Both the position numbers and the translations under genes were made by a program. A stretch of 64,000 nucleotides of DNA from JAKALD01 sp963817785 (GTDB taxonomy: Bacteria > Pseudomonadota > Gammaproteobacteria > Burkholderiales > SG8-39), in assembly GCA_963817785.1 (NCBI GenBank), contig CAWFPL010000008.1, positions 930,001-994,000 of the forward strand. Direction: 5' to 3'. Shown piece by piece: positions 9,490 to 18,798 of this stretch (its first letter is position 1; each line of letters starts with the position of its first letter). The notes below the pieces were generated by a model. It worked only from the letters and a program-made list of their open reading frames with translations. It had not been told where the DNA came from and made no database searches.

Positions 9490-10641
9490 ATGAGCAATGA
9501 TAACGAGCAGGAACGTCTGATCCTCGACGCAGTTGACCGTTTTTTGGAGACGGAGGTTAGACCCCACGTGCAAGAACTCGAGCACGAGGACATCTATCCC
9601 ACCGAAATCGTGGAAAAGATGAAAGAGCTCGGACTATTCGGCTGCACGATCTCCCAGGGCTACGGCGGCCTTGGGCTTTCCACGTCGACCTACGCAAAGC
9701 TCGTCGAGCGCATTTCCGCCGTGTGGATGTCACTTTCTGGAGTCATCAACTCCCATCTGATGATGGCCTTTGCGGTCGAGCGCCATGGAACCGAGGCGCA
9801 GAAACGCCATTTCCTGCCGCAATTCGCCACTGGGGAATTGCGTGGTGGCGTCGGTCTCACGGAGCCAAACGCTGGCACCGACCTGCAGGCAATTCGAACA
9901 GTCGGAGTGCGCGAAGGCGACCAGTACGTGATCAATGGAACCAAGATGTGGATTACAAACGGGCTTCATGGCAACTGCTTCTCTCTACTCGTTAAGACCG
10001 ACCCCCAGGCCGAACCGCGTCACATGGGCATGAGCCTCTTCATTGCCGAGAAGGCTCAAGGCTTCACCGTCAGCCGAAAGCTGAAAAAGCTGGGTTACAA
10101 GGGCATCGACACCTGCGAATTGGTATTTAACGATTACCGCGTCGCCAGCGACCGGCTGATCGGTGGCAAGGAAGGGCGCGGCCTACAGCAAGTCCTTTCA
10201 GGGCTAGAGCTCGGACGCATTAACGTTGCTGCACGCGGCGTGGGCGTGGCACGCGCCGCACTGCAGGACGCGGTGGTCTACTCGCAGCAGCGACGAACGT
10301 TCGGCAAGCCAATTTGCGAGCATCAAGCCATCCAGCTCAAGCTTGGAGATATGGCAACCCGCGTCGAGGCGGCCCGCCTGCTCGTGGAAGCCGCGGCACG
10401 CGCGTTCGATCGCGGAGAACGCTGCGACATGGAATCCGGTATGGCCAAGCTCTACGCGACGGAAGCCGCAATGGACAATTCGCTCGATTCCATGCGCATC
10501 CACGGCGGCTACGGGTACTCGACGGAATTCAACGTTGAGCGTTACTTTCGCGACAGTCCCTTGCTATTGATCGGCGAGGGCACCAACGAGATGCAGCGCA
10601 TCATCATCGCCAAGCAGCTAATCAAGCGGAATCCGGCATGA
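9490..10641 (+). CDS. Acyl-CoA dehydrogenase
   Basis: A 383-residue FAD flavoenzyme of full family length. Visible landmarks are GGVGLTEPNAGTDL and NGTKMWITNG in the middle domain, QRRTFGKPICEHQAIQLKL, and the C-terminal IHGGYGYSTEFNVERYFRD followed by IGEGTNEMQR with the catalytic Glu. It oxidises an acyl-CoA to the 2,3-enoyl-CoA and passes electrons to ETF. Its stop overlaps the start of the next CoA-transferase (10638), so activation and oxidation are coupled. A hydratase lies just upstream, giving a short beta-oxidation-like sequence. Confidence 0.94.
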   Translation: MSNDNEQERLILDAVDRFLETEVRPHVQELEHEDIYPTEIVEKMKELGLFGCTISQGYGGLGLSTSTYAKLVERISAVWMSLSGVINSHLMMAFAVERHGTEAQKRHFLPQFATGELRGGVGLTEPNAGTDLQAIRTVGVREGDQYVINGTKMWITNGLHGNCFSLLVKTDPQAEPRHMGMSLFIAEKAQGFTVSRKLKKLGYKGIDTCELVFNDYRVASDRLIGGKEGRGLQQVLSGLELGRINVAARGVGVARAALQDAVVYSQQRRTFGKPICEHQAIQLKLGDMATRVEAARLLVEAAARAFDRGERCDMESGMAKLYATEAAMDNSLDSMRIHGGYGYSTEFNVERYFRDSPLLLIGEGTNEMQRIIIAKQLIKRNPA

Positions 10642-11828
10642 GCCTGCCCCTTCACGGCTTGCGTATCATCGCCGTGGAGCAATACGGCGCCGGGCCATTC
10701 GGCACACAGCACATGGCCGATCTCGGTGCCGAAGTCATCAAGGTTGAGAATCCCGAAGAGGGCGGCGACGTTGGACGCGCGGTGGGACCTTACTTTTTCG
10801 CTCCCGGCGACAGCCATTTTCACGAATCCTTCAATCGAAACAAGAAGAGCATCACGATTAACCTCAAGAAACCCGAAGGGCAAGCGGTGCTTCACGATCT
10901 GGTCCGGACCGCTGACGGTGTTTTCGACAACCTGCGCGGAGATCTACCGGCCAAATTGGGTCTGACCTACGCAGACCTCAAGGCCCACAATCCAGCAATT
11001 GTCTGTGCACATCTTTCCGCCTACGGTCGAAGTGGATCCCGCGCTTCTTGGCCGGGATACGACTACCTGATGCAGGCTGAGGCAGGATACCTTTCTCTGA
11101 CAGGCGAGCCTGGAGGGCCGCCCGCCCGTTGCGGAATTTCGATCATCGACATGATGACCGGCGTTACTGCCGCGTTTGCGTTGTTGGCCGGAATCGTGAG
11201 CGCACGCAGTACGGGCATCGGCCGTGACGTTGACGTAAGCCTGTTCGACGTCGCTCTGCACAACCTCACCTATCTTGGTACGTGGTACCTGAATGAGGGG
11301 GTAGCGGCGCAACGCGAGCCTCGATCGAGTCACCCTTCCCTCACGCCGAGTCAACTCTACCGTACCCGAGATGGCTGGCTTTTCATCATGTGCAACAAGG
11401 AGAAATTCTGGCCCCTGCTGGCGCAGGCCTTAGGGAAACCAGAGTGGGCCGAGCATCCGGACTTCTGCAACTTCAAAGCGCGTCTTGCCAATCGCGCCCG
11501 ATTAACCGAACTCCTGGACGAAGTGCTGAGCACTGCCACCACCGCGGAATGGCTCGAGCGCCTCAGTGGTAAGGTTCCGGTAGCTCCCGCTTACGGAGTG
11601 GCTGAAGCCTTGGACAATCCGTTTGTCAAAGAGCAAGAACGCGTCATCGAGGCTGAGCATCCGGTCCGCGGCAAGATTCGGACTCTTGCCTGCCCGGTGC
11701 GCTGTTCCGGCGAACCCGATCGGATCGGGATCGCCCCGGCGCTGGGCGAGGACACCGAGGCCGTTCTGCAGGCCATCGGCTATGACTGCGAGCAAATCGC
11801 TCAACTTCGCGAGAAAAGGGTGGTATGA
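10638..11828 (+). CDS. CaiB/BaiF family CoA-transferase (second copy)
   Basis: A 396-residue class III CoA-transferase. Landmarks are LRIIAVEQYGAGPFG, MADLGAEVIKVENP, NRNKKSITINLKKPEGQ and GYDYLMQAEAGYLSLTGEP. It is distinct from the copy at 1479 but opens with the same MSLPL. It overlaps the acyl-CoA dehydrogenase gene upstream and the GntR gene downstream (ATGA at 11825), so substrate activation, oxidation and regulation are in one transcript. The likely role is to make the CoA ester oxidised by the dehydrogenase. Confidence 0.9.
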   Translation: MSLPLHGLRIIAVEQYGAGPFGTQHMADLGAEVIKVENPEEGGDVGRAVGPYFFAPGDSHFHESFNRNKKSITINLKKPEGQAVLHDLVRTADGVFDNLRGDLPAKLGLTYADLKAHNPAIVCAHLSAYGRSGSRASWPGYDYLMQAEAGYLSLTGEPGGPPARCGISIIDMMTGVTAAFALLAGIVSARSTGIGRDVDVSLFDVALHNLTYLGTWYLNEGVAAQREPRSSHPSLTPSQLYRTRDGWLFIMCNKEKFWPLLAQALGKPEWAEHPDFCNFKARLANRARLTELLDEVLSTATTAEWLERLSGKVPVAPAYGVAEALDNPFVKEQERVIEAEHPVRGKIRTLACPVRCSGEPDRIGIAPALGEDTEAVLQAIGYDCEQIAQLREKRVV

Positions 11829-12577
11829 GCAAGGAATCACCCTCGCCGCTGGTCGCCAGCCAGCCGCAGTATGTGCTCGTGGCGCAGGCGCTAATGCGCG
11901 ACATCGCGCGAGGGCACTATCCCGTGGGGAAGTTATTGCCGACCGAACTGGAGCTCTGCACCCAGTTCCAGGTCAGCCGCCACACGATACGGGAAGCCAT
12001 ACGCAAGCTACTTGAGAGAGGGATGATCGTTCGCCAGCGCGGGGTCGGCACCCGAGTCAAGGCGAGCCAAACGCACTCCAGCTACGTCCAATCGACAACC
12101 TCGATCTCCGACCTGACGCAGTACGTGAAGGATACGCGTCTCGTGACGACCAAAGGTCAGGAGGTCATTGCCGATGAGGCGCTGAGCGCAAAGCTCAAGT
12201 GCGCCGTGGGTCAGCGCTGGATCTGCGTAAATGGCTTCCGATACGTAGGCAGGGAGAAGTTGCCGATAGCGCTCACCGAGATTTACATCAATCCAATATA
12301 CGGTGAGATTCAGAGGTTCATCGGCGTCACGAAGGTGCCGGTGTACACACTGATCGAAGAGCAATTCGGTGAGCGTGTTGTCGAAGTGAAGCAGGAGCTT
12401 CGCGCAGTCACGCTCTCCGCAGGAGACGCCAAACGTCTTAAGGCCAAAGTCGGCTCCGCTGGCCTGCTCATCGTACGACACTATATGGGAGCCAAGGACC
12501 AAGTGCTGGAGGTTGCGGTAAACCTCCATCCCGCCGACCGCTTTTCGTACCTTATGTCATTGCGTCTGCAGCTATAG
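11825..12577 (+). CDS. GntR/HutC-type transcription regulator (UTRA domain), copy 1
   Basis: A 250-residue regulator. Its N-terminal winged helix shows YPVGKLLPTELELCTQFQVS followed by RHTIREAIRKLLERGMI. The C-terminal ligand-binding UTRA domain (about residues 85-245) carries the conserved end LIVRHYMGAKDQVLEV. Being the last gene of the dehydrogenase/CoA-transferase operon, it probably represses its own unit until a pathway acid or CoA ester is bound. It is clearly paralogous to the next gene. Confidence 0.92.
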   Translation: MSKESPSPLVASQPQYVLVAQALMRDIARGHYPVGKLLPTELELCTQFQVSRHTIREAIRKLLERGMIVRQRGVGTRVKASQTHSSYVQSTTSISDLTQYVKDTRLVTTKGQEVIADEALSAKLKCAVGQRWICVNGFRYVGREKLPIALTEIYINPIYGEIQRFIGVTKVPVYTLIEEQFGERVVEVKQELRAVTLSAGDAKRLKAKVGSAGLLIVRHYMGAKDQVLEVAVNLHPADRFSYLMSLRLQL

Positions 12578-12776
12578 GCGCCTGGCGTCACGGCTCGCCC
12601 CACTGAGCGACACGCCGACGCTCTAGCGGTCTCTAATGCATGGCGAGCGACCCTAGACAACCGCCAATCTTCTTTCGCATCTGAGCCTTAGAGTCAGTCC
12701 TCTCTGAGTTCAGTGCTCGCCCTAGCGGAATCAGTTTTGATTGAATTCATCATGACATAGTGATTTACTGTCCGGC

Positions 12777-13550
12777 ATGGGCTCTAGCTCCGCGTCCCCA
12801 GGCATCCTTGGGCAATCGCGTTACGCGCTCGTCGCACGCTCCCTTTGCGACCACATCAACGCGGACCGCTATCCGATCGGCACGCTGCTGCCGACGGAAG
12901 TGGCTCTGTGCCAGCAATTCGGCGTATCGCGCACCACCCTGCGTGAGGCGATCCGGTGGTTGAGCGATCGCGGCATGGTCTCGGCGCGCCGCGGGATTGG
13001 CACGATGGTTCTCGCAAAGCAGCCCGCGACGCGATACGTCCACGCCGTCGATTCGATTGCCGACGTCTTTCAGTACGCGAAGAACTTGCGCAACCCAATT
13101 GTCTTGAGCACGCACGAGTTCGACGTCGCCGTAGCCGATGAAGAGCTGCTGCGCGGCGCGGCTGGACAGCGCTGGATTCGTATGGAGCTGACCCGGACCT
13201 TCCTCGGGGACACAACGCCGCTGCTTTACGCACAGGTTTATGTACCGCACATGTTCGGGACCATTGCACAACTGGCCCCGACCTGCAGTAACCCGATCTA
13301 CACACTGCTCGAAAGCGAATACGGCGAGCAAATCCTTGCTGTGGAACTGGAGTTCGGAGCGGCCCCCATTGATACCAGACCGGCACAAATGCTTCACGTC
13401 GCACCCGGCTCACCAAGCCTTTGCGTCATCAGGCATTACTTTGGTTCCAGCAAACGCCTCTTGCTAGTAACGGTGAGCCATTATCACCCCGACCGCTACA
13501 GTTATCGGATGCGGTTGGATTTCAATCCGCAGCTTTCAAAAAGGCCGTGA
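12777..13550 (+). CDS. GntR/HutC-type transcription regulator (UTRA domain), copy 2
   Basis: A 257-residue paralogue of the preceding regulator with the same layout: winged helix (YPIGTLLPTEVALCQQFGVS, TTLREAIRWLSDRGMV) and UTRA domain ending CVIRHYFGSSKRLLLVTVSHY. It is preceded by a 199-base AT-richer intergenic region and lies upstream of MmgE/PrpD and the MutS/MutE pair. It therefore likely controls that second block. The tandem pair looks like a duplication followed by division of labour. Confidence 0.92.
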   Translation: MGSSSASPGILGQSRYALVARSLCDHINADRYPIGTLLPTEVALCQQFGVSRTTLREAIRWLSDRGMVSARRGIGTMVLAKQPATRYVHAVDSIADVFQYAKNLRNPIVLSTHEFDVAVADEELLRGAAGQRWIRMELTRTFLGDTTPLLYAQVYVPHMFGTIAQLAPTCSNPIYTLLESEYGEQILAVELEFGAAPIDTRPAQMLHVAPGSPSLCVIRHYFGSSKRLLLVTVSHYHPDRYSYRMRLDFNPQLSKRP

Positions 13551-13634
13551 CAATGGCCTCCCATTCAGCTCCGAGCGCTTCGCATCGCCTAGATTCGACG
13601 CCCAACCGATCAACGTGTTCCCAAGAGGAGTCAC

Positions 13635-15080
13635 ATGGACAACGCAGCCATCGCCCACAACGCAACGCCTGACCCATTAATCTCTGCATCGTTGTCTTCT
13701 TTTGCTTCCGAATTGCGCCTGGATGACGTGCCTGACCCAGTCTGTCAATGCGCCAAGCTTCACATGCTCGACGCCATTGGCATTGCCCTCGCTTCGAGCA
13801 CGGAGAAGTTCGCGCTGCAGATCGTTGGCGCTCTCAGCGGTTTGGCCGGACGTGGGGACTACCCCGTGATCGGCTTTCCGCACAAGCTTCCGATTCGAGA
13901 CGCAGTGCTCGCCAACGGAGCCTTGATACACGGCATCGATTTCGACGACACGCACTCGGCTGGTGTAATCCACGTTTCGGCTAGTGCATTGCCGATGGCG
14001 CTTGCCGCGGCCCAAAGTATCGCCGGCACCGGAAAGGATGTCCTCCTCGCCTACCTCATTTGCGTGGAAACGGCCAGCCGAATTGCTATCGCAGCCAAAG
14101 GCGGATTCCACGTGAAGGGATTTCATCCGACCGGCATGGTTGCAGCCTTTGGCGCCGTGCTTGGCGTTGGCAGACTGTGGGGATTGACCGAGCCAGAACT
14201 CGCCCATGCGCAGGGCCTAGTTCTCAGCAAGGCAAGTGGCTCGTTCGAATTTATCGAAGACGGTGCGTGGAACAAGCGGTTCCATCCTGGATGGGCTGTT
14301 GCAGCCGCGATCACAGCGTGCGCCTTGGCCAAAGCTGGCGTCATCGGTGCCCGCAAAACCTACGAAGGGCGCTACGGGCTTTTCAAATCATATCTCGGCG
14401 ACGCATGGCAAGCCGATCTCTCCGCCTGCACGGCAGGCTTGGGCTCAAAGTGGGAGATGCTCGCGGTAGCGCTCAAGCCGTACCCCGTCTGCCACTTCAA
14501 CCATGCCTTCATTGACGCGGCGCTTGCGTTGCGCAAGGATTATTCGATCGCGCCTGACCAGATCGAATCGATCCAAGCGCTTATCGGCAAAGACCAGATC
14601 GGCATTGTCTGCGAACCCGAGGCAAACAAGCGCCGCCCACAGAACGCCTACGATGCCCGATTCTCCTTGCCTTTCGCCATCGCCACGGCGCTCATACACG
14701 GTCGTCTTACGATGAACGAGATCGCGGATTCCGCCATCCATGATCATCGCGTGCTCGGGCTATGCGACCACACCACGTATGCGATCGACGATACAAGCGC
14801 TTACCCTCGCCACTACTCGGGAACTCTAGTGATTCGCCTACGCGACGGCCGCACGTTCAGCCACCGGGAAGAGATTAACCGCGGTTCGACGGAAAAACCG
14901 CTTAGCAAGGACGATGTACTGGATAAGTTCCGGCAAACCGCCTGCAAAGCGCTGCCAGCTGCCAAAGTGGAGAAGACGATTCGCGATGTGCTCGATCTGG
15001 AGTCACTCACCGGCGTAGATGCCTTCGTATCGGCGCTTGCCCCCGCAGTATCGTCTACCGCCCTGCGGGAGATGGCGTAA
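13635..15080 (+). CDS. MmgE/PrpD family protein
   Basis: A 481-residue member of the family that includes 2-methylcitrate dehydratase and cis-aconitate decarboxylase. Landmarks are LDAIGIALASS, the HGIDFDDTH motif, ASRIAIAAKGGFHVKGFHPTG and the C-terminal DARFSLPFAIATALIHG. A good AAGAGGAG site precedes the ATG. The reaction is probably dehydration or isomerisation of a di- or tricarboxylic acid. The gene lies directly upstream of the glutamate-mutase-like pair, suggesting work on the same intermediates. Confidence 0.88.
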   Translation: MDNAAIAHNATPDPLISASLSSFASELRLDDVPDPVCQCAKLHMLDAIGIALASSTEKFALQIVGALSGLAGRGDYPVIGFPHKLPIRDAVLANGALIHGIDFDDTHSAGVIHVSASALPMALAAAQSIAGTGKDVLLAYLICVETASRIAIAAKGGFHVKGFHPTGMVAAFGAVLGVGRLWGLTEPELAHAQGLVLSKASGSFEFIEDGAWNKRFHPGWAVAAAITACALAKAGVIGARKTYEGRYGLFKSYLGDAWQADLSACTAGLGSKWEMLAVALKPYPVCHFNHAFIDAALALRKDYSIAPDQIESIQALIGKDQIGIVCEPEANKRRPQNAYDARFSLPFAIATALIHGRLTMNEIADSAIHDHRVLGLCDHTTYAIDDTSAYPRHYSGTLVIRLRDGRTFSHREEINRGSTEKPLSKDDVLDKFRQTACKALPAAKVEKTIRDVLDLESLTGVDAFVSALAPAVSSTALREMA

Positions 15081-15238
15081 CGCCAGACACCCTTGCCGCC
15101 GAGTTTGGCGGCATATTCACCAAGGTTGGTGCAGTGAATATTGCACGCTGTTCGGAGTCGAACCTCTGACACGAATCGTGCCGCCAACCGCGACTCACAT
15201 TATAGGGTCCTGTCCCACGAAATCGGAGGATGTGTGCT

Positions 15239-15670
15239 ATGGCGCCAAGAGCCACTCTAGTACTCGGCGTGATCGGCGCCGATATCCATAATATCGGAAT
15301 CACCATCTTGGCCTCGGCATTGAGCTCCGCCGGGTTCAAAGTAGTAAATCTGGGAATCTTGGTGTCGCAGACAGAATTCGTGAAGGCGGCCGTGGAGACG
15401 GCAGCCGACGCAATTCTTGTCTCATCGCTGTGTGGCCACGGCGAGCTCGACTGCAAAGGCCTGCGCGCCCAATGCACCGAGGCCGGGCTCGAGAACATCG
15501 TTCTCTACGTGGGCGGCAATTTGGTCGTCGGCAAGCAGGACTGGGAGCCGATCGCGCACAAGTTCGTGGCGATGGGTTACGACCGTGCCTATCCACCTGC
15601 CACGACCCCGCATCGCGTGGTCGAGGACCTGACGGCCGATCTCGTAGACAAAGGGAGGGCAAGAACATGA
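15239..15670 (+). CDS. Methylaspartate (glutamate) mutase-like sigma subunit
   Basis: A 143-residue B12-binding protein with the signature GADIHNIG (DxHxxG) at about residue 14, then SSLCGHGELD and VGGNLVVG. These match the sigma/S subunit of glutamate mutase. An ATG at 15230 is possible, but it overlaps the GGAGGA ribosome site; the ATG at 15239 sits eight bases after that site and is preferred. The gene overlaps the E subunit (ATGA at 15667-15670). No MutL-type reactivating ATPase is visible next to it. Confidence 0.9.
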   Translation: MAPRATLVLGVIGADIHNIGITILASALSSAGFKVVNLGILVSQTEFVKAAVETAADAILVSSLCGHGELDCKGLRAQCTEAGLENIVLYVGGNLVVGKQDWEPIAHKFVAMGYDRAYPPATTPHRVVEDLTADLVDKGRART

Positions 15671-17127
15671 CCCGCGTGCAAAGTAACACCCTCCCGAGCA
15701 TGACGCGGTGGGACGAGGATCGCTTCCAGGAAGTGCGGCGGAGCGTGCTGGCAGCATGGCCCACCGGTAGTGAAGTCGATCTTGACGAAGCTGCCGCCTA
15801 CCACCGCGAGATGGCGCCAGCTAAGAACACCGCTTGGAGACTTCGACAGGCGCGCGCCCAAGGCACGACGCTGGTGCAACCGCGCGCCGGCGTCGCCGAC
15901 GTCGAGCAGCAAATTGCGCTTCTCCAACGGCTACGAGTCGCAGGCGCAGATCTCCTCCCTACGACTGTGGACTCGTACACTCGAGAATGCCGCTACGAGG
16001 ATGCCGCGCGCGGCCTCGCGCAAAGCCGGGAAGCGGGCCGCTCACTGCTCAACGGCTTTCCCGCCGTCAACTATGGTGTACGAACTTGCCGTCGCCTCGT
16101 CGAGGCGGTGGATGCACCCCTGTTCGCTCGCACCGCGGCGCCCGACTGCCGCCTTACTCACGAAATCATGTACGCGGGCGGCTATAGCTCGTGCACGGCA
16201 GGCCCGATTGTCTTCTCGTTGGGGTATGCCAAGGATTATCCTCTGGCGAATGCGATCGAAGCCTGGCAATACTCGTATCGCATGATGGGCGCCTACCATG
16301 AGCGGGGCGTCACCTTGAGCGTCGAGCACTACTTGCCGATCTCGACCTTGGTCCCGCATGCGACGTCGATGGCCTGCGCGCTCCTGGATTCCCTGATCGC
16401 CGCCGCGCAAGGTGTGCGCGACATCTCCCTCGGATTCGGCCAGCAATGCCATCTTGTCCAGGATGCCGCCGCGCTGCGCGCCTATCCGGCCCTCGGCCGT
16501 CATTATCTCCACACCTTCGGCTTCACTGACGTAGAACTGAGCACGGTGATGTCGCAGTGGATGGGTGGGTTTCCCAGCGACGAAGGACAGGCGTTCGGTG
16601 TCATCTGCATGGCCGCGCTCGCCGGTTACCTGGGCGGCGTTACTTACATGATCTCGAAGTCGCCCCACGAAGCGGCAGGCATCCCAACACCAGAGGCGAA
16701 CATGCACGGCGTGAGTGCCTCGAAGATGGTGCTCAGAATGCTCGCTGACCAAAAGCTCGCCCCCATCCCAGAGATTGCCGCCGAGCAAGCGATCCTGGAA
16801 GCCGAGACGCGAGCCATCGTAGACCGCGCGCTCGAGCTCGGCGAGGGAGACGCCGCTCTGGCGGCAATTCGGGCGATCGAAGCCGGCGTCATTGACGTGC
16901 CCTTCTCGCCGCATCGTTCGAACGCCAACCAAGCGCTGCCGGCGCGAGATTGGCGCGGCGCTGTTCGGCTCGCGCAAGTCGGGGGCGTGCCGATTCCGAA
17001 GGAAATCCGCGAGCATCACCAGGCCGAACTCGCACGCCGCACGGCAGGGCGGGCAGAACGGCAACCCTGGGAACTGTTACTAGCCGATGTGAACGCGATC
17101 AGCGAAGGCATGCTGCTCCCCGACTGA
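15667..17127 (+). CDS. Methylaspartate (glutamate) mutase-like epsilon subunit
   Basis: A 486-residue catalytic subunit matching the family's usual length. It shows LLNGFPAVNYGVRTCRRLVE, AGGYSSCTAGPIVFSLGYAKD, VEHYLPISTLVPHA and EANMHGVSASKMVLRML. With the S subunit and coenzyme B12 it should interconvert a glutamate-like and a 3-methylaspartate-like carbon skeleton. No methylaspartate ammonia-lyase gene is present in the window, so the classic glutamate fermentation or methylaspartate cycle is not proven. An unusual substrate remains possible. Confidence 0.9.
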   Translation: MTRVQSNTLPSMTRWDEDRFQEVRRSVLAAWPTGSEVDLDEAAAYHREMAPAKNTAWRLRQARAQGTTLVQPRAGVADVEQQIALLQRLRVAGADLLPTTVDSYTRECRYEDAARGLAQSREAGRSLLNGFPAVNYGVRTCRRLVEAVDAPLFARTAAPDCRLTHEIMYAGGYSSCTAGPIVFSLGYAKDYPLANAIEAWQYSYRMMGAYHERGVTLSVEHYLPISTLVPHATSMACALLDSLIAAAQGVRDISLGFGQQCHLVQDAAALRAYPALGRHYLHTFGFTDVELSTVMSQWMGGFPSDEGQAFGVICMAALAGYLGGVTYMISKSPHEAAGIPTPEANMHGVSASKMVLRMLADQKLAPIPEIAAEQAILEAETRAIVDRALELGEGDAALAAIRAIEAGVIDVPFSPHRSNANQALPARDWRGAVRLAQVGGVPIPKEIREHHQAELARRTAGRAERQPWELLLADVNAISEGMLLPD

Positions 17128-17152
17128 CCTCGCCGCTGGGAGACTGAGGGAG

Positions 17153-17599
17153 GTGAGCCAACAACCTTTACGCGGTGTGCGGTTCGTAGATCTCACGACG
17201 GTCCTGATGGGCCCTTTCGCGACGCAGATTCTTGGCGATTACGGCGCTGACGTCATCAAAGTTGAATCGCCCGCGGGAGATCCCGTACGCGGAATCGGTC
17301 CGGCCCGCCAACCGGTATGGGTTCGATCTTCCTGCAGGCCAACCGCAACAAGCGCAGCCTGGTGCTTGACCTGCGCACTTCCGAAGGCCTGGCGTTATTG
17401 CGGGAGCTCATCGCCACTGCAGACATCTTCGCCTACAACTTGCGACCGCAGGCGATGGAAAAGCTCGCTCTTACGTATAGCGGTCCATGTAAGCGCCGAG
17501 ATCCTCGCCTCGCTCGGTCGCGCACCGCAGGACATCGCGGCGCTGGCCGAACGCGCCATCACCCGGATCGACCCCGAAAGCGCTGCGCTGCCGACCTAG
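17153..17599 (+). pseudogene. Broken CaiB/BaiF CoA-transferase
   Basis: The frame from GTG 17153 encodes a normal family N-terminus (GVRFVDLTTVLMGPFATQIL, DYGADVIKVESPAGD). Near 17317 homology jumps to another frame (GSIFLQANRNKRSLVLDLRT) and stops making sense near 17486. In the first frame a family-like C-terminal tail follows (EILASLGRAPQDIAALAER). A frameshift plus a large internal deletion therefore left about a third of the gene. The stop overlaps that of the convergent DUF1847 gene. Confidence 0.85.
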
Positions 17600-18474
17600 G
17601 CTCGCCTACGTCCCTCGACGGGCTTGGTTGGCAGCTTGTCCGGCTTGCTCGGACCCCACACGCGGCTATAGTAGGTGTCGGCGAGCTGCAGCGCACCGAC
17701 CGGGTTGTGCGCAAGCACACGGTCCTTCGTGACCAGCGTGGTAACCAGTCCCCGCGAGTAGCGGATGAACAGACTGTCGTGCCCCACGCACAGGCCGACG
17801 ATTACGTTCAGCTCACAACCGGCACGGTTAAGTAGTTCGGCCTGCGATATGGGATTGCAGATTGCCTCGAACGTTCCTGGACGGATCTTATCTTCGTCCT
17901 TGAGCCCGATTTCCTCCTTCGGCACACCGCCGTTCTTGCAGGCGACCGAGGCGACTTCCAGCCCGTGGCTCTCGAGAATGGCGCTAAACACGCGCGACAG
18001 ATCGACGAAGCTAATGCAGGTGGCGATGCCGACGTGGCGAAACCCCATGCGCTTGGCAAAGTGACAGATCTCCTCGACCCGCGTCCACTTGCAATAACCT
18101 TCGCTTTCCACAGCCGCCGAAACTCGCGCGATGCGCTCGATGAAGGGATTGCGTCGATAATCCTGCGCATCAGCGATACCCTCGGGGTCGACCTTGGATG
18201 GGCAAAATCCGGGGCCTCGCTCATCGCTCTCCCCTTGGCGACATGCGCGAACCGTGTTCGGGCAATACGCGCAGGCCGGCGTTTCGTATGCAGCCACTAC
18301 CGCATTCTTAATCCAGGGGTCATACAAAACGAGCCTACGCTCAGCCTCAAGCCGCTTCAACCGTTTTGAGCTGAGCGATTCAAGATTCTCCCTTGAAGGG
18401 GAAACGATGGATTCCAGGCGCAAATGCGACTCGTTCCGGCGACTCACGGGAACCGTGACGGCAGCACACGTCAA
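17596..18474 (-). CDS. DUF1847 family metal-binding-like protein
   Basis: A 292-residue protein. From about residue 68 it shows the cysteine cluster CAYCPNTVRACRQG characteristic of DUF1847, then a FAKRMGFRHVGIATCISFVD segment and conserved cysteines in VASVACKNGG, GLCVGHDSLF and ELLNRAGCELN. The N-terminal 60 residues are longer than usual, so the true start may be downstream of 18474. The function is unknown. The gene sits between a decayed CoA-transferase and the selenium cluster. Confidence 0.75.
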   Translation of the reverse strand: MTCAAVTVPVSRRNESHLRLESIVSPSRENLESLSSKRLKRLEAERRLVLYDPWIKNAVVAAYETPACAYCPNTVRACRQGESDERGPGFCPSKVDPEGIADAQDYRRNPFIERIARVSAAVESEGYCKWTRVEEICHFAKRMGFRHVGIATCISFVDLSRVFSAILESHGLEVASVACKNGGVPKEEIGLKDEDKIRPGTFEAICNPISQAELLNRAGCELNVIVGLCVGHDSLFIRYSRGLVTTLVTKDRVLAHNPVGALQLADTYYSRVWGPSKPDKLPTKPVEGRRRA

Positions 18475-18798
18475 AAGGGAGTAGCTGACCGGACCCGATT
18501 ACTTGTCAGGCCGACGGCTTCATCGGACACCGCGTAGCCTTAAAGTGCGAACGCACGTGCGTTTGATTGGCGGATTAAAGTGCTGTCAAAGTCGGTCGAG
18601 CGCTCCACCAGCAGTAGTGAGCGACAGTAGCCCGGCGCCCTTGAAAATCACCAAATAGTGATCGCTGCGCAAGACATCCACGTCGTATCGCCGAATTCCG
18701 CACCGCGTACTGATTCTGTATGCGGGCACATTCCAAATTCTCCGTATGTCTTATCCATCGCTGCTGGAGAGGCGGAGACGATGGCGGAGCTCTGCAAA
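18475..18798. other. Intergenic region between DUF1847 gene and selC
   Basis: This stretch of 324 bases has no gene that I can support. It probably holds the leftward promoter of the DUF1847 gene and the 3' trailer of selC. I see no clear terminator hairpin. Confidence 0.5.

Noticed and set aside
15081..15238. Possible cobalamin riboswitch before the MutS-like gene
   Set aside because: A GCCGCC/GGCGGC hairpin is present but the conserved B12-box sequences are not; no support for a riboswitch.
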